From Embiotoca jacksoni (taxonomy: Eukaryota > Chordata > Actinopteri > Embiotocidae), in NCBI GenBank assembly GCA_022577435.1, contig JAKOON010000006.1, positions 10,910,001 through 10,974,000 on the forward strand: a DNA stretch of 64,000 bases, given 5' to 3'. The position numbers and the translations under genes were made by a program. Positions 1 to 13,049 of this stretch are shown here, piece by piece (position 1 is the first letter of the stretch; the number at the start of each line of letters is the position of its first letter). Under the pieces are notes generated by a model. It did no database searches. It was not told where the DNA came from and worked only from the letters and a program-made list of their open reading frames with translations.

Positions 1-3000
1 CGAACTCTCGCCTGCCCTACTGCATCTGTTTAGGAAGGAATTCAGGGCTGAAATATATTTCATCATTGACCCTTAAAGTTTGCAGTGTGTCTCGTGTTGC
101 TCTCTGCTTGTCAGCTGTGAGACGGTGCGGTGCTGTAACTCTCATCACTGTGGTCTGGAGGCTGGCACTCTCCTGCCCATTAGGATAAAGCAATGGACGC
201 TGGCGCTGCATTTTTAGGCATTCGGTCTGTCTGGGACTGCGAAGCTGGGCTCAGTGCACTGTAATTATTGAAAGAGTTATTCAGCACTTTAAAAGTCTGT
301 TTTTTTCGCTCACTTTGGCCTTGAAGGCCAAACCAAAGATATATTTTACTGTGCCATGTTGTTGTAGACTACGTACGGACCAGTAGTTTGAAAAGAAAAA
401 AAAAAATCTATTATTCATGGGTGCATGTTTCAGCGTTGTGAAGTGACATAATTGTAGATAATAAGAGACGGCCCTTTTTAAATAATGGGAAAACATGCGA
501 GCGTGGGTAAAAGCCAGTAGTGAAGTGGCTTTATTTGCTGTGTGTATCTGCTTTCTCTGCTGGGGCATTGTTGTGTGTTTCGATCTATTTAGTAATTGAT
601 CAAAGTGCACGGCAGCAGTACGGGTGTGTGTTTGTTTTGGACAGGCTGGGCATATCCTGTTACCGTCCTCGGTCTCTTTATGAGAAACTCGGCCCTGTGT
701 ATTTATTAATGTGTGTGTTTTATGTGTGGTGTGGGGCGTGGCTGTTGGTTTGGGGCGGCTGTCAAAGAGGCACATAGGCGAGGTGAGGGATCACTGTCCA
801 TCTCGCTTCGACTCACCCTGCCCAGTCACAGGCATGGTAACCGATCTCACCCGCAGGCTCGCCAGCATTATATTGACTATCTGCCCACTTGTCCGTAGCC
901 AGTTGGCTGGTAAACAGAAGAGCAGCTATTGGCAGGCTTTGATATGGCAAAACAGCGCTAGCCTCTCTACAGCCAATTAACCTAAACAGAATTGCTTAGT
1001 GTTTTTTTTGTTTTTATGTTGATTTTAAAGTTGCAGAAACTATCAAAGGATTATTTTTTATTTTTTTTAACACAGTGATGATGTGAAAAGGAGATAGTGT
1101 TTCAAATTGTAATGTTTCAAGCCTGCACAGTCTTCTCCAACTTCCTCTGTCTGCTTTAGTTCGTTGTGGAAAGCAGCAAGTAATAAGGAAAAAGAAGAGG
1201 GGATATCAAGGATCAGGTCTTTGGCAGGAAACTGGTATGAGCCTCATGCTGCAGCACGCCTGGTTGAAAGTTTGTCGACTTTTTTTTTTTTAATTTAACG
1301 TAGGATAAGAGATTGGACGCTACTTGGACTTTTAGTCTTTAAAGGGATGCTTCAATAAACGTAATAATCCAAACGACTATCATTGGCATGTCGACAAGTG
1401 GGGGAGAAAGCAAGTGCGCAAGAGCAACCGTGATGTGAAAGTGAAGCTTTACGTGTAACTGTATAATGCTACAATATGGACGTGTTATGAGGCTACATAT
1501 GGGAGCCTCTGCATTGTGTGGGTAAATACGTTGCTATGATACGCTTGAATGGTTTAATGTGTCTTCAGTACATCAACGCGATATGCATGTCTGCTGTATC
1601 AAAAAGGGCGTCATGCGTCCCTCTTTCACCTTCGCACGCCCGTTTGATGTCTCTGGGCGAAGTTGCTCATGCCAGCTGCTCCTCCGTCCTGTTGCACCAG
1701 TTAATCCCGTAAACACCCGCCCCCCCCCCCCACCCACCCCCAACGGCACCCTGCCGGAGGGGGGCGCATAGTGTGCGGTGCAGACAATGGGGCTTGTCTG
1801 CCCACCCTCCCCCTGATAGCACCCTAATGGTGAACTCCGTTCTTACTCACAAACACGGAAAGATTGCACGTGTTGTAATTTCTGGTGACTTTGTTTGCCC
1901 CTTCTTCCCTGCATGGTGACCACACCACCATGCTGCCTTGATTCGCTCCACCGTCGAACCTTTTCGTAATGACAGCGGGGCCTGGACATTTGCTTTTTGA
2001 AAGCCCTGCCAGTTTTAGAGCAGATTGTAGCCCACTTCTCCGCAGCCCCACTGCTCTGCCAGTAGCCGGGAGTCCGCCCCACTTCCACTCCCTCAAACTC
2101 ACTTTGTCCACTTAACTTGTAGCCTCACTTCGCCACCTGCTCCGTATGGCCTCATTGAGACGCTTACAGTCAATTAGCACATGTTGGTGTCCTGTATGGA
2201 ATTGATTAGAATAAGCTTCACGCTTAAAATCCAGCCCAACCCCCTCTTCATGAAAGTGTTTTTTTTCTCTCTCTGCTATTAGCATTGACTGTGTTGTGTC
2301 ATGGAGCACCCTAAATGTTGTTTTTCTTAATTGATTTCCTTTTTTATTTTTTTTATTTTAATCTGTGCTGATTATGTAAAATAAAGTTTAAAGTAGGGAA
2401 CAGGTTGCAATAGTGGAAATCTGGAGTTGAAGACTTCTTAATGTCTTTGGTCTCGATCGGCATTTGAAAGATACGTCCTCAACATGTTGGCATGTGATCT
2501 TTTTTTAACAAAATAGCTGCGTGTATGTGTAAACAAATTAGAATAAATGTGCATATTATAGTAAAGAAACACAAATTGAAGCGCTTAAAGGGTTTTCCCA
2601 ACATGGAAGATTGTCAAGCTGTAAATAAGGACTGTGTCAAGATGTTGTGTCTTATGCCTGTTTCCTAGCAGTACGCGGTTTGGATTTTGTGTATTTCATA
2701 TTCAGTTTGTCTTGAGAAATTACTGCTCAGTAATGTGGGGATTTGTTTTTTTTTTTCCCTCAAAGATATTTGGGTCAATTTAATTTGCAGACGACATGTT
2801 GGCTTATTCCGGACAAGCACTTGTTCGTGCAAATGCAGTCTTGGGATGAAATATAGTGATGCAGTTCTTGTCAATACTTGCACACATTCTTGTTATTTGG
2901 ACAGATGAACAGAAACCAACCAAGCTGCAAGATCACAGAGGGTTAATGTGGTTCTTTGTCTGCAGATAATGAGGTGCATGGAGTGCCATTCATCTCCTCG

Positions 3001-3327
3001 ATAGTTTTTTAGTGAGGGGTGAGGAGCCCGTGTTGGCAGGGCTGCCCTCTACACACAAAGAGAGAAGGTCTATCCGCCGGCATCAAGAGACATGCCGGGG
3101 AAAGTGACAACGAACGGCTTTAATGGTGGCCAAGACAAAAATCACCAACAACAGGAACTCTGAAAATGCATCACTCTAAAGCTTTTGAAAGAGTTTGATG
3201 GCATTCTTGGCTTTTACACTTTTTTTTTTTTTTAATACTTCTTTTGTCATTATTTTTTGTGGTTAAGTCACTACAAGCTCTCGTTGGTTTATTATAGAAT
3301 TTACAAATCAGATCTATTGATATTGAT

Positions 3328-3330
<3 letters not shown>

Positions 3331-3364
<34 letters not shown>
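3331..3364. repeat. (GT)n microsatellite
   Basis: Uninterrupted GT dinucleotide run of about 17 units in non-coding DNA. Confidence 0.95.
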
Positions 3365-3369
<5 letters not shown>

Positions 3370-4842
3370 GCCTTTGTCTCAGCCTGAATAACCTCCTCCA
3401 CCGCCTCCCCCTCCCAGAGAGACTTCATCAGGCTGGAGAGGGAAAGTGTTCAGGTTGCGGTTTTGTGTGATGCATTTATCCACGAATGCAACATCCACTA
3501 CAGGATGTTGACAACAGAAGTCGGAAATAGATCATTACTGATAGAGTTCCTTTTCGTTGGTACACACACCCTGAATTTTGTCACTCCTGTATTTGTAGAA
3601 CAAAAACAAATGATCCACCAAAATGTTGGTGGGAAGCAGTTTTACATAATTGCTTGTTTTAATGGATTTTTTCCATTTCAGAACAGCAAGCGTTTTCTTA
3701 TTCATTAATATAGTGTGTGTGTGTGTGTTTCTTATTTACATATGTTTGACTTATTTCTTTGAAATTCTTTATTAGACAGATCTACGTTGAGGTTACAATT
3801 GCATTGCTAGTTCTTAGTTTTGCATTTGTTTTTAACAACATCTACAATGGAAGACGTGGTTCTGGCAGTGAAACCCTGGTTCATGAAGGGATGAGCAGCA
3901 ACTCTGGGTCCCATCACGCATGCCATGCTTGCCCTTGTTACTTTTAATGCAGATACAAAGTGATGTAAGCTGTTTTTTTGTGATTTGAGTGTTTGTGATA
4001 TCGTGAAGGTCAGCGTATAATGCTCTGACAAAGCTGTCCTGAGGAACCGGCCCCTTAATTAGGAACACGCACAGTTAGAAAGAGAAGAGCAGTTGTGTAA
4101 TCTTTTCATAAAAATGTCCGTACAGGATTTGTTTTAGTAAGACATTACGATGGGACTGAGAAAGAAGGCTCGTGTCTCCGTGTGTGTTGTAACCTTGAAT
4201 CTAGTGATTAGTGGCTGTTTGAACACGTTGCTTTTCAAAGTCAGTGGGACACTACAGAAAGTCAATCATTAAATCGCAACACCGACAGACATCCTTCACT
4301 GACTTCCTATTTATTGCTTGTTTCCAACCTGGTGCAAGCTGTCTATACATCATTTTAGGATTTAATTATGTTAAATTGGTTAGCTGGGATGCAGGAGGGT
4401 ATATCACAGTGACCTTTTAAACACAGACTGTTTTGTAATTCATTTTATTTTGCCCGCTATGTGGACTGAAAGCTAGATAACTTGATTACTATTTGCAAAT
4501 ACATTCAGCTAAACCAGGTCTGAAGTGGCTCCTCTACTTTTGAGCGTTTGCTGCCGTTTACGTCTCAAGCATCCTTCTCTCTCGCTTTGACCTCATTGTA
4601 CAGGAGACTGACTTTATCAATCCAAACTGGAGAAGTCACTGGTTAGTTTTGATACACGGAAGGCCACCCTCACAGGAGAACTTATTTATTGATAAATGTC
4701 CCTTTTTCTTGGCCAAGACGCATTGTTTATGCGTTTTTGTTTTAGAGTGAGTGTCTTGGCATTTTGAGATTGACACAACTATTAAATAATAAATAATGTG
4801 CCCTCGTCAGCTGTGCGTGTTCACAAAAGCTTAAGCTCACAT

Positions 4843-4881
<39 letters not shown>
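4843..4881. repeat. (CT)n microsatellite
   Basis: CT dinucleotide run of about 19 units, followed by a diverged TGTC-containing edge. Confidence 0.95.
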
Positions 4882-4885
<4 letters not shown>

Positions 4886-6236
4886 GTGTCTCTCTGTCAC
4901 CTGGTATGTGTGTGAACTAAACACTCAGTGATCCAGCAGAAACGGCACTACTGCCTTGTATGGTCAGGAGAAGCAGCCATTTACACACTCAGCCTCCCAT
5001 TTCTCGGGAGGCTGATCAATTTACCAACCTGGATTTGCTTTTAGGTTCTTGACTGCAGGCTGATTCTGTAACTTCTGCAGGTTGTTAGTGATTACAGTGG
5101 AATTGAGTAAAAGCGAGCAGTTTTCTGCTTCCTCTCTGTTCAGGCTGAAGATTAAGCTGGAGGTTTGGAGAATCCCTTCAGTCCCCAATTGCTATCTAAC
5201 CACTTGTTTTGCTCTTCAGTCCACTGCATGACTCAACCACCCTCTTCCGGCTGGCGCTTCCATTCTTGCCTCGCAGTTGCATGCACACACGCGTCCACTC
5301 GCTTGCACTGAATACTGCCCGTGTTTCTCCCCGTCTTCTACATGCCTCGGCCTCAGACACGCACCAAAAGGGAAGTTAATGAACAAACGGACGTCTCATT
5401 TGCAGCCTTTGTCCTACTTCACTCTTTCAACACTCCCAGACCACAGCCAAGTTCACTGGGTCAACTGAGGTTTGTTTTTAGCGGGCCAAAGGAGTGGTTC
5501 TAGTGAGAATGTCTGTGGAATTTAAATAATGCAGGAGTGGCAGTTTTCACCGTGACACTTTTCTCTCTAGGTGTTCTTTCCTCATTCACACTGTCCTCAC
5601 CCACTGCTCCATCATCTGCCTCCACGGCAGCATACTCTCATTTATTGGTCTCCCTCTGACCCATCCACTCCTCACTCGGTCACACATGATCACCCACAGC
5701 CAGCTGTCACAGAGTAGCTCCGGGGAGTCCAGAAGAACTCAGCAGGGCTGCGATGTGGATGGCTCGGATTGGACGTGCTCTCGGCACCGCTGCTGCTTCA
5801 GGCATGCACTCATTACCAATAATGAAACTGAAGCAGATGCAGTTGACGTGAATCTTAAAGTAAGAATCTCAAAGATGTCAGTTTTGGGTTCTTTAGCAGC
5901 GCCTCTGTCTCCAACTGCAGCTGGGTTTTATTGGGCGTGACTTTTCCGAAGGGCGAGATTGTTGCATTAGCTCTGTGTACATTTGTCAGATGGAACAACC
6001 ACTGCTCAGTGACTGAAACCGCTTGAGTTTTCTCAGGAATGTCGCCAATGAGAGGGCTTTCATCAGGCTCGCGTGACTTAACAGATATTAATTTAAATAA
6101 AACTCTGAGAGATTATTACTTGAACTCAACATTAGACATGAAAATAGCCATTTAAATTACTTGCACTTGTAATGATCTTTCTCTCTTTTTTTGGGCTCGA
6201 TCATTTTGATTCAGCTATTTGCAAAATGGTGGTAGA

Positions 6237-6269
<33 letters not shown>

Positions 6270-7565
6270 AATGCACTTAAATTTTAAAGGCCACTGCCCA
6301 AAGTGACATCTGCAAATGGGTTCTTTTTTTCTTTTCTTTTTTTTCCCCTCTCCCAGCCAGCAGTCCAAAATGCTCTCACATCTGGCAAAGAAAAGCAGGA
6401 AATTCTCCAGATGGGACAAATGATTGTTTTCTTTTTTTTTTTTTGGTTGTTTTTTTTTTTTTTTAAAGTACTTGAATAATTAATCAAGTATCAAAGCCAA
6501 GATTTGTTTTCTAACACACCGAAGAAAGAAATAGTCTTTTGAACTTTTGAAATGCGTTCCTAATTTACTTCTCTGACTTGTGCTTTCATTTATTTACATT
6601 TGAGACACGCAGTCAATCTGTTAAACGCCTAACGTGTTGTCGATTTGCCGTTTTTGTGTAGTTTCAGCCCGGTGATAACTGTTCGGGGTAAATGTACAGA
6701 TGACATTAAGCTCCAGCATCAGTGCCAGCAGACCCCCCCCCCCCTCCTCCTCCTCCACCACCACCTCCTCCTCCAGCAGTCTGCACAATGCATTCCAAAC
6801 CCCTGCCATGCTTCAACACGGCTAAATCCCTCTCTGCTTGTATTAAACACGGTATTAAAAGTGACCCATTTCGTCAGACACCGCTTCTGGACATGTAGAG
6901 GGCGAGACTAAGAGATGGGTTACGACGGGCGTAATCAAAATGGCTGTAGACAGATGTTAGGAGTGAGATTTAATGACCCGTACGGCCGTATTTCTCTTCA
7001 AGTGGAATGGAAATGCTATCGAGTGCTTTCTCTGTCGAGACCAACTCCCTTCAACAATGTTTCAAAGTAATGACTACAATTTTAAACGCACACTCTTCTA
7101 CCGCTTTGGTTTAGCACATCTTGCTGCAGTTTTCTAGCCTTTTTTGGCCTTTTTGCCTTCTTCACGATACGTTGTAATTTTCACCACTGTTATTAAAGTA
7201 ATTGTGATATTATCTGTGTGGAGTTGGCTAGTACGAAGGCACGTTGTGCTGCGAACATGATTTTGGACTCGAGTAAACTTGGGAGTTTTTTTTTTCTTTC
7301 TTTTTTTTTATACAAATGTAGACTGACAGAACAGGAGCCAAATACTTTCTGGGGAGTTGTTCTTTTATTCTTTTGGTATTATAGTGCAGTCATTTTTCGG
7401 GTTCCCTGCCGGGTGTACAATTACAAATTGAGTGTTTTGATGTCAAGTGTGACATTTTCTAATGGACATGAAACTGAACACCAGGGCACTGCAGAGCAGT
7501 TTGACTGTAATTTAGTAAAACGGCACTTATCGGTGCATGCCTGTCTGGATGAGATTTTAATGATC

Positions 7566-7569
<4 letters not shown>

Positions 7570-7596
<27 letters not shown>

Positions 7597-7597
7597 C
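7570..7597. repeat. (CA)n microsatellite
   Basis: CA dinucleotide run of about 14 units ending in a short C tract. Confidence 0.9.
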
Positions 7598-8948
7598 CCC
7601 ACTCTGTCCTACGTCGTAAGGTGTCAGCTGGTCAGATACGATGCTTTTACTTGCCCAGAAGGGGGTCGTCACATGAGGAACTGGGTTTCTCTGTATAATA
7701 TTGTAAGGACTTTAATGCGTTAAGTGCCATGAAATAACCCATGTTGTGATTTGGCGTTATATAAATAAAGTTGAATTGAATAATAGTGCTGTCTGCTAAA
7801 CATTAGTTTAGTAGCTGCACTGGTAAAACTGTACCGTGTCATGCACATCAGTGTCATGCACATCAGTGCCAGTCAAACTTCCCTTTTCACTACTGTGTGC
7901 TGCACTTTGGTTTTTTTTTTTGTTTAGTTTTTTTTGCAGCTCCCTCCTGTTTGAGCAAAAACTTAAGGAGACACCCAGTTTTCTCAAAGAGCAAGTTTGA
8001 ACTCCATATAAATGTTTTTAAATCAATATTTCAACACTGCAAGATTGAAGTGTGTAAGGACTGATGTGGAACTAGCTTTACTTCTTTACAGGCTCTTTTT
8101 CATTTGCCTAGTCTAACATCAGTGGCATTAAAAAAAAAAAGACTGGCTCGTTTTTTTCTTCTTTTTTTTTCTTGATTGTTTTGCTCCCAAATACTAATGG
8201 ATTCAGTACCTTCTGATTAATTGAATTAATTTTCAGCAGCATTCCAAGAGCGCTGCACATTTAGCTAATTGATCCAAATCTAAGGCTTTTTGGAAAGAGG
8301 ACATGCTGCTCTCCATGACTTGGCTTCTTTTTTGTGCCAGACTTGCAGCCAAAGGGACCCGAGGATAACAAGAAATACAATAGAAGCCAGCCAGAGTGAA
8401 CGCAGTGAGGGAAACTGTCCCAGTTTGTAACATTCCCATTAATGACACAACGCGTAAGACTACATTTTTTGTATTAAGTGTGATTTAAACACTTGATGTG
8501 CAGGTATGGGTGTTTGTGTGGAGTGTTTCATAAGTTCTGACAGAATTGGAAACAAATGGTCAATTCTTTTTCTTTTTTTTAAGATTCATAAATTTCTGTT
8601 TTTGTCTGAAGTAACCCCCAGCACACTGATACCAAAAAGTTGAGACCTTTTTATAGTGGGAGCAGGATTTCAAAAACAACAAAAGTTTCCAATGTTACGG
8701 TGTCATTACCTCAGATGTTAATGTGTAACTGTAACTAAACTGTTCTGACCTTTGGACGAGAACGAGCATGGCTTCTCTAAAAAAACACAAAAAAATCTTT
8801 AACCCGAATATGTCAGTTGGGAATAATACAGATTCTCTAAATAAGTTCATTTACCATCCTAAAGGCAAAGGTTCATGTACTCTAATGTTATTTTACACTG
8901 TGTGGCTTTTACAAATGTACTGAGTAGTGTCATGTCTCAATGTTCGTT

Positions 8949-8985
<37 letters not shown>

Positions 8986-10375
8986 CTCAGCAGGTGTCTA
9001 ACTCCTCAAAGCAGCTTTTCATTTCAAGAAGCATAGACTAAAGGTCCAAAACCTGAAGTCCACCATTTACAACAATGCTAAACATTTTGGTGATTCCCAA
9101 AACAGATTTAACATCACATCTAAATTACAACAATCACCACACAATGGCAGTCACCTTTTTACAACTTTTGAAAACTTTCCTTTTAAAAAAAACAACAACG
9201 GGTAGCGCATATTGGACACCAGACTTGCGTCATCAAGTTACTATTGTAGAAAAGCAGCTTTACTCTACTATTTAAAGCTTTGGCTGTTTCAGCATTTGCT
9301 CTTTATAATAGTGGGTCTTTGTCCTTTTCCTGTTCAACTTTAGTTCCTCTTTCCTCGCATATCTTGTTTCAGGGATTTGCAGAGCTTTACTAACTAGATT
9401 CACAGGAGCAGATCTAATGGGAGAGGGGGATGTGACTCAGGAGTAAAGAGGAATACCTGGCTTTAGAAAAAAGGAGACCAGTATTCAGGAGGGGGGGTGG
9501 ATAGAGAGCTGTGGTCCCAGTGGAGAAGGAATGGGGGACTGTGGGTGAAGAGGACGGTTGAGGGAGGAGAATATACATTTAATGGATCCTTTAACCGCTC
9601 TGTTCAGAGAAACCTGACCAAAGTGGTTATTGAGTTAAAGATCTGCATGACCCGACTGACACTTAACGTCTTCCACATCTCGCTCTATGCTTTCTTTTTC
9701 TGCAGTTCTTTACCACAGATTCTTGTAATCCGCATTGACTTCAGATTTTCCGCTCCCAGCACAGCAAATCTTTTCAGCAATTATAGGGTGACGTAACGAT
9801 TACCATCTGCATCTGCTCAAACCAGAGGAAGACGGTGGCCAACAAATCGGCCTTTTGGTGCTTATTTTCCACCTTCTCATCCTTTGGTGTCATGTCAGGA
9901 GATTGTGAAGCCTTTCTTGGCTTTCGGCAATCCCAAACCACAGCTTTTCCCTATTAAGTTTCAAGATGTTTGGAGTAATGTCAAAGTCAACGGTTTTGTT
10001 TTGTTTTAAATGTTTAAAATGTACAGATAAAACCACACACTCTGCCTTTATATTGTGGTATTTTAATAGTAATCATTTTTTTTAGTTCATTTCCTTATGC
10101 TGCATTATTTTCATAGTGGAGGAGAGTGACTGGTTTTAGAGAGACGATTTGCTGGCATCTCTAGCTGCTCATTTCCTGTTGTTTCAATGTTTCAAACTCC
10201 CCCCAAATTCCAATGAGGCCCCTTACCATAAATGGTGTTTCCTTTGGCAGAGAACTCGGTATTTTAGAAGACAGAAACTGTGAAGAAAGAGAAAATGAAC
10301 ATTGTTGTCAAAACGGAGCCTGGAGATTAATACGCGTTTTCCCTCGTTCTCCCTTGTTCACTTGTTCTCCCACAG

Positions 10376-12963
10376 GGCAATACAGTGCGAGAGGAACTGG
10401 CCACTTGAGACACGTGGAAGCCCCCAGAGTTAGTCAACAGCAGAGACATTGGCGGCAACACCTTTTTAGGAGGAGGGAATGAAACCGGATGGGGTTAACA
10501 TGGAAACACCAGAGCCCACTGAAACTGCAGTAGAAGCAGAGCACTCCTCATCGCAGGACAACGTAACAGAGCAAGCACCATCTCAACCAGCGGAAGCAGC
10601 AAATGATGCAGCACCTGCAACTGCTCCAAAGGCCAATGGCAAGCCAGCGGCAGCAGAGCCCAAAGTCAAATCAAAAGCTGTTGGAAGTAAAACACAGGCC
10701 ACAGCAAAATCTGCAGGGGTTTCTGGATCCAGCTCACGGCCAGGTACTGCCTTGCAGCGCCAGGTGAATGATGTCAAATCCTCTAACAATGTGTCTGCAG
10801 CTGCAGGAAAGAAAATGACAACGACGGCAAAAGCAGCAGCAGCAGCATCATCATCATCATCAGTAGGAGCTGTACCTAAAAGACCAGGTGGTGTAGCAGC
10901 AGGGTCCTCCATACCCAAGAACCAAAGTAGAGTGGCTGACAAGAAGCCTGTCGGACCTGCCAGGACTACCTCTGTTGCTGCTGCTACAGTAACAAATGGT
11001 ACTAAACCAACAACCGCAAATGGCACTCCTAAGAGGAGACCAGCAACTGAGACTGTTAACGGAGCGAGACCCAAAACCACAGGTGAGTCTGAAGGACTTT
11101 AGTCAAATTAAATCATAATAAACTTCTCCAACTCCTTTAAAAAGCATTTCAGTTTTTTTTTTGCTATAGTTGACAACCTATGCTTAAACTTTTTTTTGGT
11201 GTGTGATTTCATTGTCTTCTCTTTTTTGTTTGTTTTGTAGGTGCTGCCAGCAGAACAGCGTCTTCCACTGCTCCAAAACCCAACACTTCAACCATAACTA
11301 AAGCTGTTGGTGCTGCTTCTTCCAAAACCACAAGGTATGGATGCCTATCACAAACTGGCAACAAGCGCTGAAGAGTTTACAGGCCTGATGGCGCTGTATC
11401 AGACCATTTGAACAAAACGATGTGGTTGGGAAAACCCCTTTATTTTGCTTCTCGTTTTCTGAACTTGGTGATTACCCGTATAATCTGGATGAGAGGGTGA
11501 CTTTGTTTATCTTGATGCTCTGAAAAGGAGCCGTTGGGATTGATGTCAATTATGGTCTTTGGGTCATTATTGAGTCAGATTTCACTTCAAATGTGTGTCA
11601 TGTTGACAGAAATAACCTCAGACAGAGGGCCTTTACAGAGCCAGTGATAGTGAAGAACTAGTGCTTTGTCCCAATCAGACCCCCTGGCAGAAACCAGACC
11701 CACCTCCCCAGGGCAGAGAGTTGTTGACTTGGATCGTAATCCCTCTCCTACTGGGCCGGTGGTTTGGATAGAAAGTGCTGTAGTTGGACCAAACTCTGTG
11801 AAAGTGCTGTTCTCCGATGACCCTTTTAATTTTTTTGTATTTCATAGCTGACCTGCTCATTTGCTGCCACTTTGACTGGAAAGTTAATTAAAAAAAAAAT
11901 GCAAATGTTTTACCATTTTAAAGGGAAATGGATGCTTGTATCATCTGTTCCCAAATATAATTTTCAGCAGAGAGCCAAACATTAATGATTAATAATGTTT
12001 CATCCAACGTTTTTAAAATGATATGATTACAAGTTTTTAACTTGAATAAAGTGATCGTCATTTGTGTAAATGAAATGGTCTCTCTTTAAAGGTTATAGAT
12101 AATCAGATCCATAATACACCGATCCAACATCTTTCCACAGGATGTAATGTTCTGCACTGAGAGGCTTGATTAGATTCTGTCTCCACTCGTCTTTCCTCTT
12201 AATGCTCTCTTATTAGATTAAGAAGTCATGTATTACATCACCATCCTCTGAAGCAGCACAGACAGCAGCATGCACTCATTGCTTTCTTTTTTGGCTATAA
12301 GCAAATGTTCTTGCTGTAAATGCCTAACCGTGTCCTCCCAGCACCCGTTTCTGTACCTTAAAGCCTAAAGCGCAGGACTTTTACATGTTTTTTTGTTTTT
12401 TTTTAATCATTTTGATACCATGGCTACATCAAAACTAATATATTTTTGTATTAAATCCCATAACTTTTGCTACCTTAATGCAGAAGTAAATCTCATCAGC
12501 ATTGGTAATCCAATACAGCGTTTACTATACTTGCTGGACTTGAGCAGCATGCACATCCTCACACGAGAGAAGCTTGAACGAATGAGTGGGTGTAGTTTTG
12601 GTTCGATAAATGACTTCATCAGCTAATTCTACATACCTTCATTTGACATTACTCCCTGTGTTTTTCAACCTAACGTAGACCGTGCAGGGTGACGGAGGTC
12701 ATACAAGGTGACGACGGCTGCTCTGGATGTTCTGTACCGTGTGTTTTGTGTTGGTGGCAGGATGTGTACAAAGAGAAGCTCACCCTCTGAATTAATTAGA
12801 GGAGGCATCTCAAGCGGAGGAGTCTGATTACAGCGGCACGTCATCCTCGTTATTTCTTCCTGGCCGAGTCCCTGGCAAGTAACATCAGGCAATCAGCTCC
12901 CAACAGCAGAATAGCAGCAGGTGTCTGCCTCCTCTGACACATGATGGATGTTACATTTTGTGC

Positions 12964-13049
<86 letters not shown>

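Larger units (their letters stand above)
1..10375. other. Non-coding stretch upstream of the prr36-like coding exons
   Basis: I find no exon with credible splice sites and protein-like composition here on either strand; the open frames are short and low in complexity. The stretch holds poly-T tracts (for example near 6240-6267 and 8951-8982), a TG run at 3331-3364, a CT run at 4843-4881 and a CA run at 7570-7597. It may contain the promoter, non-coding first exon and first intron of the prr36-like gene, because the first coding exon is preceded by a good splice acceptor at 10371-10375, but I cannot point to them. Confidence 0.5.
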